The notes under the pieces were generated by a model. That model did not search any database. It saw only the letters and a program-made list of their open reading frames with translations, and was not told the DNA's origin. The position numbers and the translations under genes were made by a program. DNA of 64,000 bases from Otis tarda. Taxonomy: Eukaryota > Chordata > Aves > Otidiformes > Otididae. Shown here in pieces: positions 1 through 12,575 of this stretch (position 1 is the stretch's first letter; each line of letters opens with the position of its first letter). The stretch lies in the NCBI GenBank assembly GCA_026413225.1, contig CM048557.1:57526987-57590986 (forward strand), given 5' to 3'.

Positions 1-708
1 TGGAAACCAGCCTTTCCAATGAGGTCCTCAACCGTCAGGAATCCAAGCTGCGTGATAATTAAAACTCAAAAATCCTCTTCTGTCCAGAGAGAAATTAAAC
101 TTTAATTTCCACTCCTCAAATACCTCCACCATGTTCAGGAAGCCCCCTATTAAAAAAAAAAATGTCATAGATGCAAATGATGCCTTTCTGAGTACTGACA
201 GGAAAAATTTAATTGGCAGTGAGAAAAAACTAATGATTAGGTTAATGAAAAATAGGCTTTATTGACTCAGGCCATTCAACCATTCCTGATGAGGGTAAAC
301 AGCCCCCCCTCGCTTCTTCCCCACTCCCCCCGCCTTTGTCTGCCACGCACGGAAAAGCTGAGAGCAGGAATGCATTCAAAAGCAATGCCTTGGTGGGAAA
401 AGGCTGGAGTCAGATCAAAGTCCTTCCACCCAGGGGCCCGCTGGAGCCCAGCGCTCACTGAACGGCCTCCGTATGCCCAGGAATTTGTTATTCCCCCACT
501 CTGGTCCAGGTTGCCCTACACCCCGTCCTTAACCCCAGTGCTGGCTGCCCCCATCTCTCCCCTAAGCCTAAAAAAGTGCAAGGTAGCAAAGGTGTTAAAA
601 ATGGCTGGCCTTTTTCCAGTGACAAGCATTTATCCAGTTACTGTTGGCGTTTTCATGCTGGGCAGGATGGTAACAAACCTCACTGCCATACCTGGGACTG
701 ACAGGGGA

Positions 709-750
709 GGGCTCTTGCCCAAATGACAAGGGCTCTTGCCCAAATGACAA
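709..750. repeat. Perfect 21-bp tandem duplication
   Basis: Two identical 21-bp copies (709-729 and 730-750), each starting GGGCTCTTGCCC and ending AAATGACAA, lie head to tail with no mismatch. The lack of divergence suggests a recent slippage event or a length polymorphism. Confidence 0.95.
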
Positions 751-3700
751 GCAAGCTACAAGATTTCATGGCGTCACACACCTTTGCCACGCTACTTGGG
801 ATGAGGGCTAGTTGGGAATTTTTAGGTAGAGCAGTTTTTCATAGGAAAATGCTGATTTATCAAGACAGCATTTTTAACATAGGCATCCAATTTCATGCAA
901 GTTTTAGCTCAGGATGAAATTTCTGGTCAGATTCTCAGAGAGAGAAAGGGAGACAGCCTAAAATAGCCACCAGCCCATGGCTTAAGGCAATCGCCAGGGA
1001 ACGTCTAAATCCCTGCAAGCTAAGCTCTTCTGGAGTTGGGGATTGTGTGCGCCTGTATCAAAGACACAAATTTCTACAGCCCAGGATACGGAGCCTGGCT
1101 ACACTCAAGGTAGAAATCCCACACTTAGTCCTATTTGCCAAAAACAACTGCAGTTGTAGAGCCAGTGGCTCCTACCACCTGGGGTGGGTACCTGCACAGG
1201 TCCTGCCGCTCACTCTTATTTCAGTTTTGGATTTACGTGTATTTTGCAATTAGCTGGTTTAACGTGCTGGTTTCTCCCAGTGAGACAGTATTTCGGGAAG
1301 CAAAGCCCCACTGAAGCCCAGGTCTCCATTCCCTTCCACCAGATCTCTTCTGATTTGGGGTATTTTCTGGGTTAATTCTTCTCTCTCCCCCCTGCCCGGT
1401 TCCTCCCTTCCACCCAGCAGCAGAAAATCACTCAGCCCCGCACTCTCCTCCTGCAGACCGTAGTTAAACATTACGTGCTGCGATTGCCTAGCAATTTAAC
1501 TCACTTTTGATAAACACATTCCAACAGCAGCATGACCGTGGGAGGAAGGTGTGTTTCTTCCCAAACACCTTTAAGGACTCAGTACAGACAGGAAAAACAG
1601 ACACACATAAAAAATGATAAAGTATGTACAGTTAATTCACTATACTTTAGTGTGAAGATGGAAGATGTCATGAATCTAGTCCCTGTCAGCTTTCACCTGA
1701 GATAAAATTCAATCAAAAAAAAACCCCCCAAAAAACAGAAAAACTGGGTTACAAAGGAGCCATTTTTGTGGCATCAAATTACACAAACGGAGCAGAGACT
1801 GTTGCCTACGTTCTTACAGGAGGGTGGAGGAAAATCCCTGTTTTGGAAAGCGGCGATGCCCATCACAACAACCTCCTACCTGCAGCCCTCTCCTGCCTGC
1901 ACCCGCTGCCCTGCCGCGGGAGTTAGCGAGAGGAAATTAAACAGGAGAAGGGCTGTCGAGTGCAACGGGTTGGCTATGCCAAACCAGCACGGGCCTTGTC
2001 AGGGCCAGCTAGGAACAGCAGTAGGCCAGCCAAAAATATGCTATAACCCAAAACTGAGTAGAACTCCAGATACATACGTGAGCGACACGTGGTTTAAGAA
2101 TCTGAATAAGGTAAACGTATAATTAATGTCTGGGAAGGAAGGCTAGACAACACCTAAGCATTTCCCAAGTGCACAGTATCTAAATGGAGGAGAAACAAGA
2201 TGGAGGAGCAGATTACAATGTATCTCTGGGGTGGACTGAAATAATGAAACAACAGGAAACAAAACCTGTTTTAAAATAAGTTAATAGTACAATGCTACTA
2301 CAATAAAAACAACAGAAATCATTTATAAATAGCAAGTCAATCCCCAGATAAATCTCCCTGATAACTGTGACTGCCTCTTGCCCATGCTACCACCCTCAGC
2401 CAGGAGTTTTAGGAAGTGCCCTACAAAGCCGGTCCTTGCCAGCACTGATCCTCTCCAGGGGATGCTGAGCAGCTTCCATGGCCAGAGAAGGTGGCTGGGA
2501 GCATCCCCCAGACAAGTCCCCTGGTGATTATAGCCAGGCAGGGAACTGCGCCGTCACCTTGGCTGGGGCAGCCAAGGAGAGCCCAGGCACAAATAAAAAA
2601 TAAAATCAATCGCACAGTGATTCAGAGAGCAGGCGGTCGGAGGAGGCTTTCTGATCCCACAAGTTGAACGAGTGCTCACTATGGCTTTGCAAAAGGACTG
2701 GGCAAACCTTTGCCATGTTTTCCTGGGGTTACATTCGAAATTGAAACTATGCCACGCAGCCAGCTTTCCCTGTTATTTATTAACAGGTTTATTACCTCTC
2801 ACTCAAGCCCTTTGGACTGCTAGCTGACCGCTCCCCACAGGCGGGTGAACATGTCCTTCTCCAGGTCTCCAAAGTGGCCTCCATGGCTCGCTCTTGGCCT
2901 CGTTGCTCCAGCAGGTGCTCGCAGGATCCACCTCTGCACGTTGTCCTTCAAGCGCATATTCTGCATTTCGGCTGTGAAGAGCGGGCTCTCAGCAGCGTGG
3001 ACCCCTGCTCGCTCCGTGGTGTCACATTCATGAGTTAGTTCTGGTTACAGATATCATGGCAGAGCTGGGCCAAAGGAAAGGGATACAGAAAGGGACCCTG
3101 ACATAAACATCTTCCTTCCCAGTCATTGGGATGCCCTAGGCACCTCCTGTCTGCTCACTCCAGAGAGTCACCTGGGGCTCCTCTGCATCTGTATCTCAGG
3201 ACTATCTGAGAACTAGCAGAGGGAGAGAAGGTGACCTTCTTATTTCCACACGATAGCTCTTCCTTACACACATAAAAGAAAAAAAAGACTACTAAGCATA
3301 GGCCTCCTAAAGCCGCTGATATCCTCCATCTCCTCCCCAAATAACCAAGTGGGCTCATTTTCTAGGGGTGCACATTGCATGGAAATGGGAAACAAATCAT
3401 TACACCCAAGATAAAGGGGCTTGCTTTTTGGTTCAGGCATAAGGATGTGGAAGGAAAATACATGGAAGTTCAAGGTAACTCATAAAAGCATGAAGATGTT
3501 TCAGGTCACCTAGCACAGAGGTTCCCACACTATTTTGTTACTCCCACTCTTGAGAGATATGTCCTATGCCCTCCTTCTTACAAGCCAGGCAGTAGTTAGA
3601 AAGTGTATTTTGAAAGACCAACAAATTTGGGGAGCACCATTTCAGGGCCTGTCAGAGCCCTGCCTCATACCAGGACAAGCCCCTGCTGCCAGCTTTACCG

Positions 3701-5166
3701 GTAACGCCTTGCTTTGGCAGACAGCAGCCCCCAGCTCCCTCCACCTCAGCTGAAGACCCTGCCCTGCAGAGAGGCACAAGTCCCACTCACAACCCTCTTC
3801 ATCCCTCCCAGAAATGCACTGTTCCGGGGGCATGGGGGAGTGTCACATTTCCCTGGAGCTCCCTGCAGCCACTGATATCACCCATCTCTTCCCCAAAGCC
3901 AGGTTTTTCTCCTGTTCTCATTTTAACACAACTCCAGTAAGTGCCCATCGGTTCCCTCGAGAAACTGCCGCAGCCTAATCGCTTTCACCTTGAGGGAACA
4001 TTTCCTGACGACTTTCTCCTTTGCCTAATTTCATCCCATTAATCCTGGTTACACAGGCTGGGTTCACCCCGCATCACGCCTCCCCCACCCTGCAGACAGG
4101 GAGGCTTGGTGAGCGCATCCCTGCCGAGGCCACTTGCCTTCGCTGCCAGAAAAGCGGGCACCCGACCCTCGCATTTGCTGGCCACAGGCTCAGCGTCCGC
4201 AGGCACGTGAGAAATGCCTGGGAAGGAACTTGCATGGAGGGATTTGTCCTTTCCCCCTCAAAATGTCCCCTGAATGCGGTTTTAAATGACAGGTTGTCCC
4301 TGCCTTTCTCTAGGAAGTGCTTTGCAATGCCCATTTCCATCCCATGAGCGCACAGCCTGCACAGCACTATTTGTGTTGACCAACAGGAATTTAATCAACC
4401 AACAATAATAAACTGGGTAATACTCAATTGTACGAAGCCGCCAGTCAGATGAAAGGATTTACAAAGGCTGGATTGATCTCCAGGCCCTGGCAGCTTTCCC
4501 ACGGTCCCCCTCTAATCTGCGGAGCCGGAGAGAATACGTGAAAACTCCGAAATCCGGGTTTTCCTGCAGGGTATGTTAAGTTCAAATAAGTCTCCCGACT
4601 ATGGATGCGTATCTTTTTTCACATCCCCCTGCTCCGTGGCTGGCTCTCACCTAACCCTAAAGGAGCATCAGGCCAGGGCAAAGCCCCCTCGGAGACAGCC
4701 AGCTTACGTAACCGCTAATGCCATAAGCACCACAATGTCTTTAGTGACAAAAAGGCTCAGTGCAGGCTCAGACCAACGGCAGCCAGTTCACCGCGGAGAA
4801 TGACAGGAGAAACCCACGTTACTTTGGGAAATCAATCAGCCTGACCACCACTGCTTTAGCAGATGCCATTTTTCCAGCAGGTATGGGAACATCTTCTGAC
4901 ATTGCAAAGCATTGGCGGGATGGTGTTTGCTTACGTGGGGGAAGAAAGAAATGCTCCAGGCCAGCTTTCATCCGCAAATGCCTTCGAGAAGCAGCAAACC
5001 CAAGGTTGTTCCCGAGGGTGGCTGCTCGCAGAGCTGCAGAAGGATCTTATCGAAGTATTTCCACCCTCTGGCTCTGCGCTCGTGCAGGCTGCTCACACCC
5101 TCACCAACCTTCTGCAGAACCTGCTCACGTTTCCAGCCAGGAGCCCTTCAGGCCAGGGCCAGAGGA

Positions 5167-5244
5167 GGGTGACACTGGTCACCACTGTGGGAACTGACCC
5201 ATTTGGGGTGACACTGGTCACTGCTGTGGGAGACATGAGAGAAT
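5167..5244. repeat. 39-bp imperfect tandem duplication containing a small inverted repeat
   Basis: The first ~26 bp of each unit (starting at 5167 and 5206) are nearly identical: GGGTGACACTGGTCAC, two or three differing bases, then TGTGGGA. Each unit includes GGTGAC or GTGAC, a 4-base spacer ACTG, and GTCAC(C), so each can form a short hairpin. The remainder of the units has diverged. Confidence 0.85.
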
Positions 5245-8200
5245 GACAAGAGGCTAACTCAGGCATGCAGCTCCCTTGCACACACGAGGGTCCACCTGCA
5301 TTGTGGGTCTCCTCTTCCAGCACCTCAGCAGCTCTCCTGCAACACACGGCCACCGTCACACGGCTGAGCAGTCCCATCTCATGCGATCCAGAGATGGGTG
5401 GCTTTGGATGCAGCCTACAGCTCACATTATCCAGGCAGTTACATTACTGCCGGTTTTACAGCCATGTCCCTGCAAACCAGGCGAGCATCTGGGTTTGGAG
5501 GCTGAGCTGCAGGAACTGGAAGCAGCCATGATGCTGATGATGGTGGCTGCACAGGGGCCACCAAACCTGAAGATACTACTGCTGGCTTGGGAAGTCCTTG
5601 AGCTGCAAATCGCTAGTGGCTGAGCACATATTCTAGGGAAACCCATCGTCATATGTGATCATCATATTGCCCTTGCTTTAAATCCTCTGGGCACTGCCGG
5701 AGACAGGACATCAGGCCAGGGGGATCTTCGGCCGGACCCAAAGCAGCCACTGTCAGTTTTAAGGATATTGTCACCTCTGCTCATCACATGGCTCAGAAGC
5801 ACCAAAGTGGAGGAGAGGACCAGAACAGCAGCGTGCCCATGGCTCTGCCCCACAACCAGCCACCTTGTAACCACGCTGACCATCAGGGAGATGGGAGCAG
5901 AATTAAAAGGAAAAGAAAAAATAAACAAACAGGAAGAAATACCCAAGTAAGAAGGGCAACACAGCCATAAAGAGCAGCACTAACCAGTAGTACATGCAAG
6001 CTGGCAGTAGCTGCTTACCAAGGGTCAGCTGCAATATCCAATTCATCCACAATCCAGCCACATCCCTGTCAACTGTCATAGCACAGCACCTAATGAAAGA
6101 TACCTTAGAAGCCCAGCAGAGTAATAATTTTACTAGGAAGTGTTAATCAATCAATTGGTGAAGAACAAGACAGTCCTCATCACCCTTGCAAGCAGGGATA
6201 CCTCCCTTGGCTAGGAAGCAGCTGCATGAGCAAGCTGAGAGCCTGCAATGTGGGCATCAGCTCCGCTTTATGGCTTTTATGGTTTGTGGTAGGAAGAAAA
6301 CAGGGATAGAGATTTCCTGCAGAGGGAGGAGGCTTGGGCAGAGGTTTGGCAGCTTTCATCCCCCAAGCCAAGGCCGCTGTTTGGGAGGTCACAGACCTCT
6401 GTCCACAGAGGCATCCACCACAAACACTCATTGGAAAAACAAAGGAAGCATCTCTACGCAGTTGTGAGCGATCCCCTCTCCATCCCCTGCCTCTTCAGTC
6501 TTGGGGAGAGACCGAGAAGGCAAACCTGGGAGCCAAACCTCCATCCCACCCCGGCCAGCTCACACCACGACCACAGGCTGGCTCAAGTGAATAAACACAC
6601 ACATATACACCACACCTCGCGGCACGGCAGGGCCCTCCCTCCCCTCCAATCTGCACTGATCACCTCTCGCGTCTGTGCTGCAGAATATAATTTAGAGGCA
6701 ATGGCATGCTCCCTAACACATTGCCTCTCTCACACAGCAATTAAATGTACATCATTGTCTGGCTGTCCTGTATCCTTGGGGCAGGAGGGATTGTCATCAT
6801 CTTAAAGTCATGATTTACAGAGGTAATAATCATGGCACCAGCCTCATTACGTGCCAACTTTCGGGAAATTAGGTGATAGATATTATTCGTTAAGTTACCA
6901 CATGATACCCATACCCATCCATCTGTTGCAGCTGAGCTAACATTTTGGTTCGGAGCATTCAAGCTAATGGCTTCTTTAGGAAGGAAGCAGGCGGTGTCCT
7001 GAAAGGCGATGGGGAGAAAAGAGCAAGACTGCAACTGGGCAAATAATTTAAAAAAAAAAAACCAACAACTTAAATTAAACTAAATAGAGGCTGCTTGGAC
7101 CTTGCGACGTTTCATGAGTACCCAGCAGCAGGACACTCAGGCCAAAGCAGAGCAATACATAAGTCATAATGTGGTGCTTGAAAACAGCATGCCCAAGGCA
7201 AAAAGTTCGCTCCTGGTGAGCTCAGCCCAACCAGCTGCACATGCCACAGAGTGGATTAATTTTGGGGTGCCCCATCAGGCTGCTCCATTGTACCGAGCCT
7301 CCCAGGATCCTCCAAGGAGCTGTTCAGACCATACCCAGTTTGGGGTGTCCAGGCTGAGGGTTGCTGCTCCCCCTGCAGCAAGCAGGATGGGACTGCACGG
7401 GGGTACATTTGCCAAAGCCCAGCTGCCTTTCCCCCTCAGAGCCGAGGGCTCCTCCAGTCACCCTCAGCTGGCACCGGGAGCCAAGACCAGCCTCCAAAAT
7501 CATGGAGGTATGTATGTCCCTTGTCCCTGTGACAGATCCAATGTGAGGGGACAGAGTGTAATCCTCCTGCCCCCACGCACAAGGGAGTGAGCAGAGAAGA
7601 TGCTGGAGATCTGACTGTCACCCAGCACTGAGACAGAAATCCCCCAAAAGCACACAAGAGCGCGGAAGAGACGAGGGTCTCCAGGGCTTTTCTGTTTCTC
7701 CCTCAAAACCACTTATCACTCAGTTTTGCCTCAACAAAAGTTGAGACGGGTGCTTTTAGAGAACTTATTTTCAGGATGATTCATTCTCAAAAATGGGGAA
7801 ATCAAAAGGATTCCTGCAAAATATTTTTCATTTTTATCTTTTTAGAGAAAAAAAAAGTGTTTCTGTGTTCTTGGGCACAGAAAATAGAAGTGCTGAGACC
7901 TCCAACAAGCACAATCCTACATTGCATAGATACCCACTCCCGAGTATTAGTCATCATTAGTTAAATAATACAAATGGTTTCCCCGAAATTTTCTTGCCAG
8001 AAGGAGGAGAAAAGCGAGTGCTGATGGTGCTGCGGTAGCTGGGGCCAGCCTTTGATATGATGGCTCTGCAACTCTCTGACAGAGGCAGAGACAGAAAGAG
8101 CTTCATGCCCATCAAGCTCCAGCATGCCCAGAGGCCCAAAGTTATCTTCTCCAACCTTACTCAACCCTTTTAACAAACGCTTCCTCAAGTAAAATGCATT

Positions 8201-9364
8201 ACAGTAGTATCACAAAAATGAAAGGGCTTCTCCTTCCTACTTACTCCCTTAATGCATAAAAGTGCTGTTTTCGGCCACAGACGACACCAGAATCGGCTAG
8301 AGATTCCAAATCTGGGAAAATCTGCAGAAGGGACAGCAGGAGGGCAAGGAATGGAGTATGGGGGAGGCAGGGAGCCAAAGCCTGGGAGCTTGAAAGTCTA
8401 CCTTCTACTTAAAGCTTGCCGCTAACGATAGGCAAGACCTCGGCTTTTGTGTCCAGCCAACCACAGGCAGCTGCCTAAAGGGGCAATGCTACCCCACCGC
8501 ATCCCGCCACGACCCAGTGATGCACAGCATCTCCAGCTGGGGCTGGCACGAGGCAGGAGGGGACGTGCAGCTGGGCATGGGAAGCCCACACCAGCCCTTG
8601 GCAGCCACCCAACACGAGGTCAGTGGAAGCCGCCTGTGAAACCACATGCCTAGCGCTTCATCTCCGAACCGGAGCTAATAGCTCCCCGCTGGTTTTTTCC
8701 CCTCCGTAGTGCAGGATATTGGGCTAAGCAGAACAAAAAGTGTGATGTGTTGTTATACAGCTCCAACGGTGCCACACAAACCCCCACCACAAGCTCTGCC
8801 CTGGGCCTCCCCATGAGGAGGAAAAATGTGAATAAACTATATATCAATAAAGCTAAGCGAAGCTTCCCGCAGAGGTAAGGAAGTGTTACACCCTGGCTGA
8901 ACAGCTCTGTAACCTGAGGAATGATAAAGAAACAGCGCCTAGAGTCACTCATACATCCATACGCTCTGCTAGATCAGAGCTGTGCATCACAAGCCTTCAG
9001 CACAGCCACAAGCAGAGTCTTCCTCGCCTACCCCCAAGCCCCACGCTTCAGGCACCAGGCTGTCTTCTCCCCACGTGCCCAGCACAGCTGATGGGGCAGG
9101 AGCACGTCCTGCTCGCTAGCACAGGCGAGAAGACGGATGCGCAGTGCTGCACATCCCCGGCAAAACCCCACACGCTCCCCTGCACCGATGTTCATCTTCC
9201 CTCAAAACAGCCCAGGGAGAGCACCCCAGGTGAAAATGCTGAGCAGGGAGCTGCAAGGCACAGCAGCACAGCACACGCCAGAGGAATTACAGTGTCCTTT
9301 TTGTGAGCTAAAACTGCCTCAAACATGTTTCTCTGTAAATATAATAATAAATGGGGAATTTTAA

Positions 9365-9413
9365 GGTGCCCTTGACTGGAAGAAGACTAGGTCTTCTTCC
9401 AGTGTACTGCACC
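9365..9413. repeat. Long perfect hairpin (13-bp arms, 3-base loop, plus outer 5-bp arms)
   Basis: ACTGGAAGAAGAC (9375-9387), loop TAG (9388-9390) and GTCTTCTTCCAGT (9391-9403) pair perfectly. Outside a 5x5 internal loop, GGTGC (9365-9369) pairs with GCACC (9409-9413). Nothing in the flanks shows it to be part of a known transposon. The likely origin is a short inverted duplication; an RNA-hairpin role is possible but unsupported. Confidence 0.92.
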
Positions 9414-9754
9414 AGCACAGGTTCCCAGGCGGGAGCTGAAGGGTTAAGAGCAATTTTGCAGGACTGCCTATGACATCCATAGCACATATCATGAGGTTAG
9501 ACACTGTTATTAGGATGAAAGGGACATAATGATACCAGAACTCAGGATTCACACCGACAGATTTGTGTTCCTTTAGGACTCAGCAGCATTTGCCTTGGGC
9601 AACAAGATGGCAAGGAAAGCAAAACGTTCAGCAGCTGAAAGGGATGAAAATACGAGCATAAACTAGATTTGAAGATGTTCAGGCTAGAAATTAGGAAAAG
9701 GAGGTATGATATTCAGGAACAGCCTTGCAATACAAGCAGAAGAGTCAAGCTTGT

Positions 9755-10030
9755 TGTGATACGACAAGGGGTAATGGTTTTAAAATAGAGGGGGGTAGAT
9801 TCAGACTGGACATAAGGAATAAATTTTTTTACAAGAAGAGTGGTGAAACACTGGAACAGGTTGCCCAGAGAGGTGGTTGATGCCCCATCCCTGGAAACAT
9901 TCAAGGCCAGGTTGGACGGGGCTCTGAGCAACCTGATCTAGTTGGGGATGTCCCTGCTCCTTGCAGGGGGGGTTGAACTACATGACCTTTGAAGGTCCCT
10001 TCCAAGCCATACCATTCTATGATTCTATGA
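9755..10030 (+). mobile_element. CR1 LINE, 5'-truncated 3' tail (best preserved copy)
   Basis: The sequence carries the standard bird CR1 3' end in order: a GACAAGGGGTAATGG-like start, the GGACATAAGGAATAAATT segment, CACTGGAACAGGTTGCCCAG, a segment ending CATTCAAGGCCAGGTTGGAC, TTGAACTACATGACCTTT, AAGGTCCCTTCCAA, and the terminal ATTCTATGATTCTATGA. Only the untranslated 3' tail remains; no reverse transcriptase frame survives. Sequence just upstream (about 9676-9740) has a weak CR1-like look and may belong to it or to an older copy. CR1 with this octamer-type end strongly indicates a bird genome. Confidence 0.95.
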
Positions 10031-10148
10031 AAAATTTCACAAGGCAGGCAGCATCAAGTGGGAGTGCTTGCTATGGCACAAGACCACATTCACCAATCCC
10101 AAAGGTCCCTTCTGATCTCATGCGTCCTTTCATACTGGTGCATTTGGC

Positions 10149-10161
10149 ATATATATATATA
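10149..10161. repeat. Short (AT)n microsatellite
   Basis: About six AT units close to the end of the 9.75-10.03 kb CR1 copy. Confidence 0.8.
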
Positions 10162-11414
10162 CATACCACTGCCACAAGTCACACACAGCATCAGCGTAAC
10201 ATTCACCTGAGGGGATGGCCATACACTCTGTGCTCGTTTTGCATATTATAGCATTCCTCTCTTGTGATAGTAAATCTGGTATAATTAGGTAAGGCATGAT
10301 TAAAAGTAGATTCCACCAAATTAATTCACAAACACAAAGATTGAGGAGCAAAGTCAGCCCTGGTTTAATTCTACTGAAGTCACTGAAATGACCTCAGGGA
10401 TGAATTTGGCCAACTTGAATACCCATGTCTCATTATACCAGACGGGCTTTGTGTGTGCCTTACAAAGGGGTAATGGGTCTCCGGGACAAACGTGATGACA
10501 CAGAGATGGGCAAGTCCAGGACAGAGGCAATGGATACAAGTGCCTCTTGGCTTAGGATCCTCCAGCACTTTAACCAGTGGTTTCACTGGTCGTTTTGGTT
10601 AGGTAAAAAATGTAGTTTCAGCTTTCCTACTAAATAACACAAGTAACACACTCTCCTTCAGGTCACTGCCACAGTACAGCAAGCGCTGGGTGGCCCTTGG
10701 GAATGTGAGCTTTCAGACAGATTAATACAGCTTGACTGGAGAAGGGAAGATGACAGACACTACTTAACAGACTCCAAGTTGGGATCATCCTTGAACTGAA
10801 TTTTCTTCACAATCTCACGATCCCTTGATAGGAAAAGTCAGTCCCCATGTAATGAAGTGCAAATACTTTTGTTCTTGGTAATGACTTTTAATTTAGAAGA
10901 GTGGAGAAAGGGTAAATTCACGCCTTGGGTTTTTTTTGCTTTTACTCCCATTGTCTTCATTTTTAAAGAGGTTCTTAAATATTCAGATGCCAGAAGCACA
11001 AGTTTAGTGACAATAACTTAAACTAAACACCATAACAGAATATTTTACAATTATTCTCATGTTTCCTTGGAATAAGTGGCAGCTTTTTAAGGTACTATAC
11101 TGTTACTCAGTGGATTTGTAATCACCAGAAGAGTTACAGGGCCTTCGTTACACAAAGCACTTGGAAAGTTTATCATAGGGAATTTACCAGAGTTACTGGG
11201 TCATCCTTGACGTTTAAAAATCTTTTGTGAATTATAATTAACGATATTAAAACAATGCACACATATTATCACTTGTCTGTGTTCTTGCCCCTAAAGGACA
11301 CCATCAAGGGCAAGAAAGCACAGATACAAAACAGAAAATGTAACTCTTCCTCATCTTCCCTCTTGACCCCCAAATTGCCGTTCAGTCTGCTGCACAAGAG
11401 CACAAACTGTTTTA

Positions 11415-12060
11415 TTTCGCTCCGACTGTCGGGGTGCCGGGTGGGTGCTGCCAAGGCAGAAGAGACAGGAGCGTGGCAGCTGCCTGCGCTCTGCCTGCAG
11501 ACGGGCTCTCCCGGGCCGCAGGCAGCCCTGCCTGCAGCCTCACCACAGCAGGGAGCAGGCAGCCCCACGGTGACGCACGTGCCGCCGTCGGCGCTTGGGG
11601 ACCCACAACCCGCCGCTCTAATTTTAGTGCAAACAGCCTCGCCGGCATCTGGGGAAGACGTCTGCCGTGCAGACGCAGGCAGCTGGCAGCCAGTGGCAGA
11701 GCCCCAACAACAGCAACAGCAAAGCCCTGGTGAGATCCACAGAGGGCAACAGCACGAGGACACAGCCAGGAGCTGTGTCGCAGCTGACGGGCGTATGGAG
11801 AGCAACGGCAAGAGGAAAGCAAGGCTGGCCCAGAAGCATAGGCGGGCTCGCAGCCGTAGGGGACAGGCACAGCCAGCACCCAGGCCATCCCCGCATGCCA
11901 CCCCAGCTGCATGTAGAACTCGCCCCTTCCTCTCCCCTGGAGAACAGGGAGCTGTTCAAAACCCTGGTCAAAAATGATGCCCACCCAAAACCTTGTCTGA
12001 TTCACCCGCTCCCTCTTCCCCAAAAAGCAGAGCTCCAGCTGCCCCAGCTGCCAAGGACAA
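11415..12060. other. Intronic GC- and CpG-rich block with overlapping open frames on both strands
   Basis: CpGs cluster at about 11418-11690 and continue more thinly to ~12060, against an AT-rich background on the left. Long frames overlap here: plus 11255-11977 (240 codons, ATG start) and minus 11412-12095 and 11269-11901. The predicted proteins are Ala/Pro/Gln/Arg-rich with a short Gln run, resemble no family, and owe their length to low stop-codon density. I read it as a possible intronic CpG island (alternative promoter, enhancer or non-coding RNA exon) rather than a protein gene. Confidence 0.5.
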
Positions 12061-12520
12061 CATAGTTGAGAAAGGGATGTTATATCATGCACCAAGCTAT
12101 TGGAGAAAATCCCACTTTTATCTTAGCAAAGCAACTTTCCCTTTCTACCGCCGGCAGAAAAAAGGCCGTCCACGCCTATCACATTGCATAATCCAGCTGC
12201 AGCATCTAAAACAATGTTCACCTGGGAAAAAGATACTGGGCAAATGCTTCGTGTCTACTTCCCAGACTGCAATGGGATGCAGCACTCAGAAACCAAGAAA
12301 ATAACAACAACGGCCGGTATCAGCCAGATTCGGGGATGACCAGCGTGGAAAAGCAGCCGCCTGGGAAGACTATGCACATTAGAGGGCCAATTTGTTGTTA
12401 GGACTGGTGAAACGGGCAGGGTGAGCCAGTTGGGCTTTTCCACCGCTGGTAGGTGTGATCCCACAGCAAGGTTCCTCCCGTGCCATAGCAGCCCCTGCGA
12501 GGCACCAAACCTGCTCTCAC

Positions 12521-12575
12521 AGCACCCGTCGGCACATCAGCACCCATCTGCACATCAGCACCCTGCCCTGCACCT
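12521..12575. repeat. Short ~18-bp minisatellite, about three units
   Basis: Units begin AGCACCC and end GCACATC or GCACCTC at 12521-12538, 12539-12556 and 12557-12576. The third unit is 20 bp and more diverged. The array lies in a C-rich stretch just after the GC-rich block at 11.4-12.1 kb. Confidence 0.8.

Larger units (their letters stand above)
1..9360. other. Left part of the intron: little recognisable content
   Basis: Apart from the duplications at 709 and 5167, this is unique sequence with short A tracts. No exon, SINE or LINE was recognised. Open frames of up to 162 codons (for example 7102-7590) lack domains and codon regularity. Confidence 0.6.

Noticed and set aside
4021-4347. 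CLRCQKSGH stretch resembling a retroviral zinc knuckle
   Set aside because: The final cysteine spacing of CX2CX4HX4C is absent and no neighbouring gag or pol frame exists; chance resemblance.
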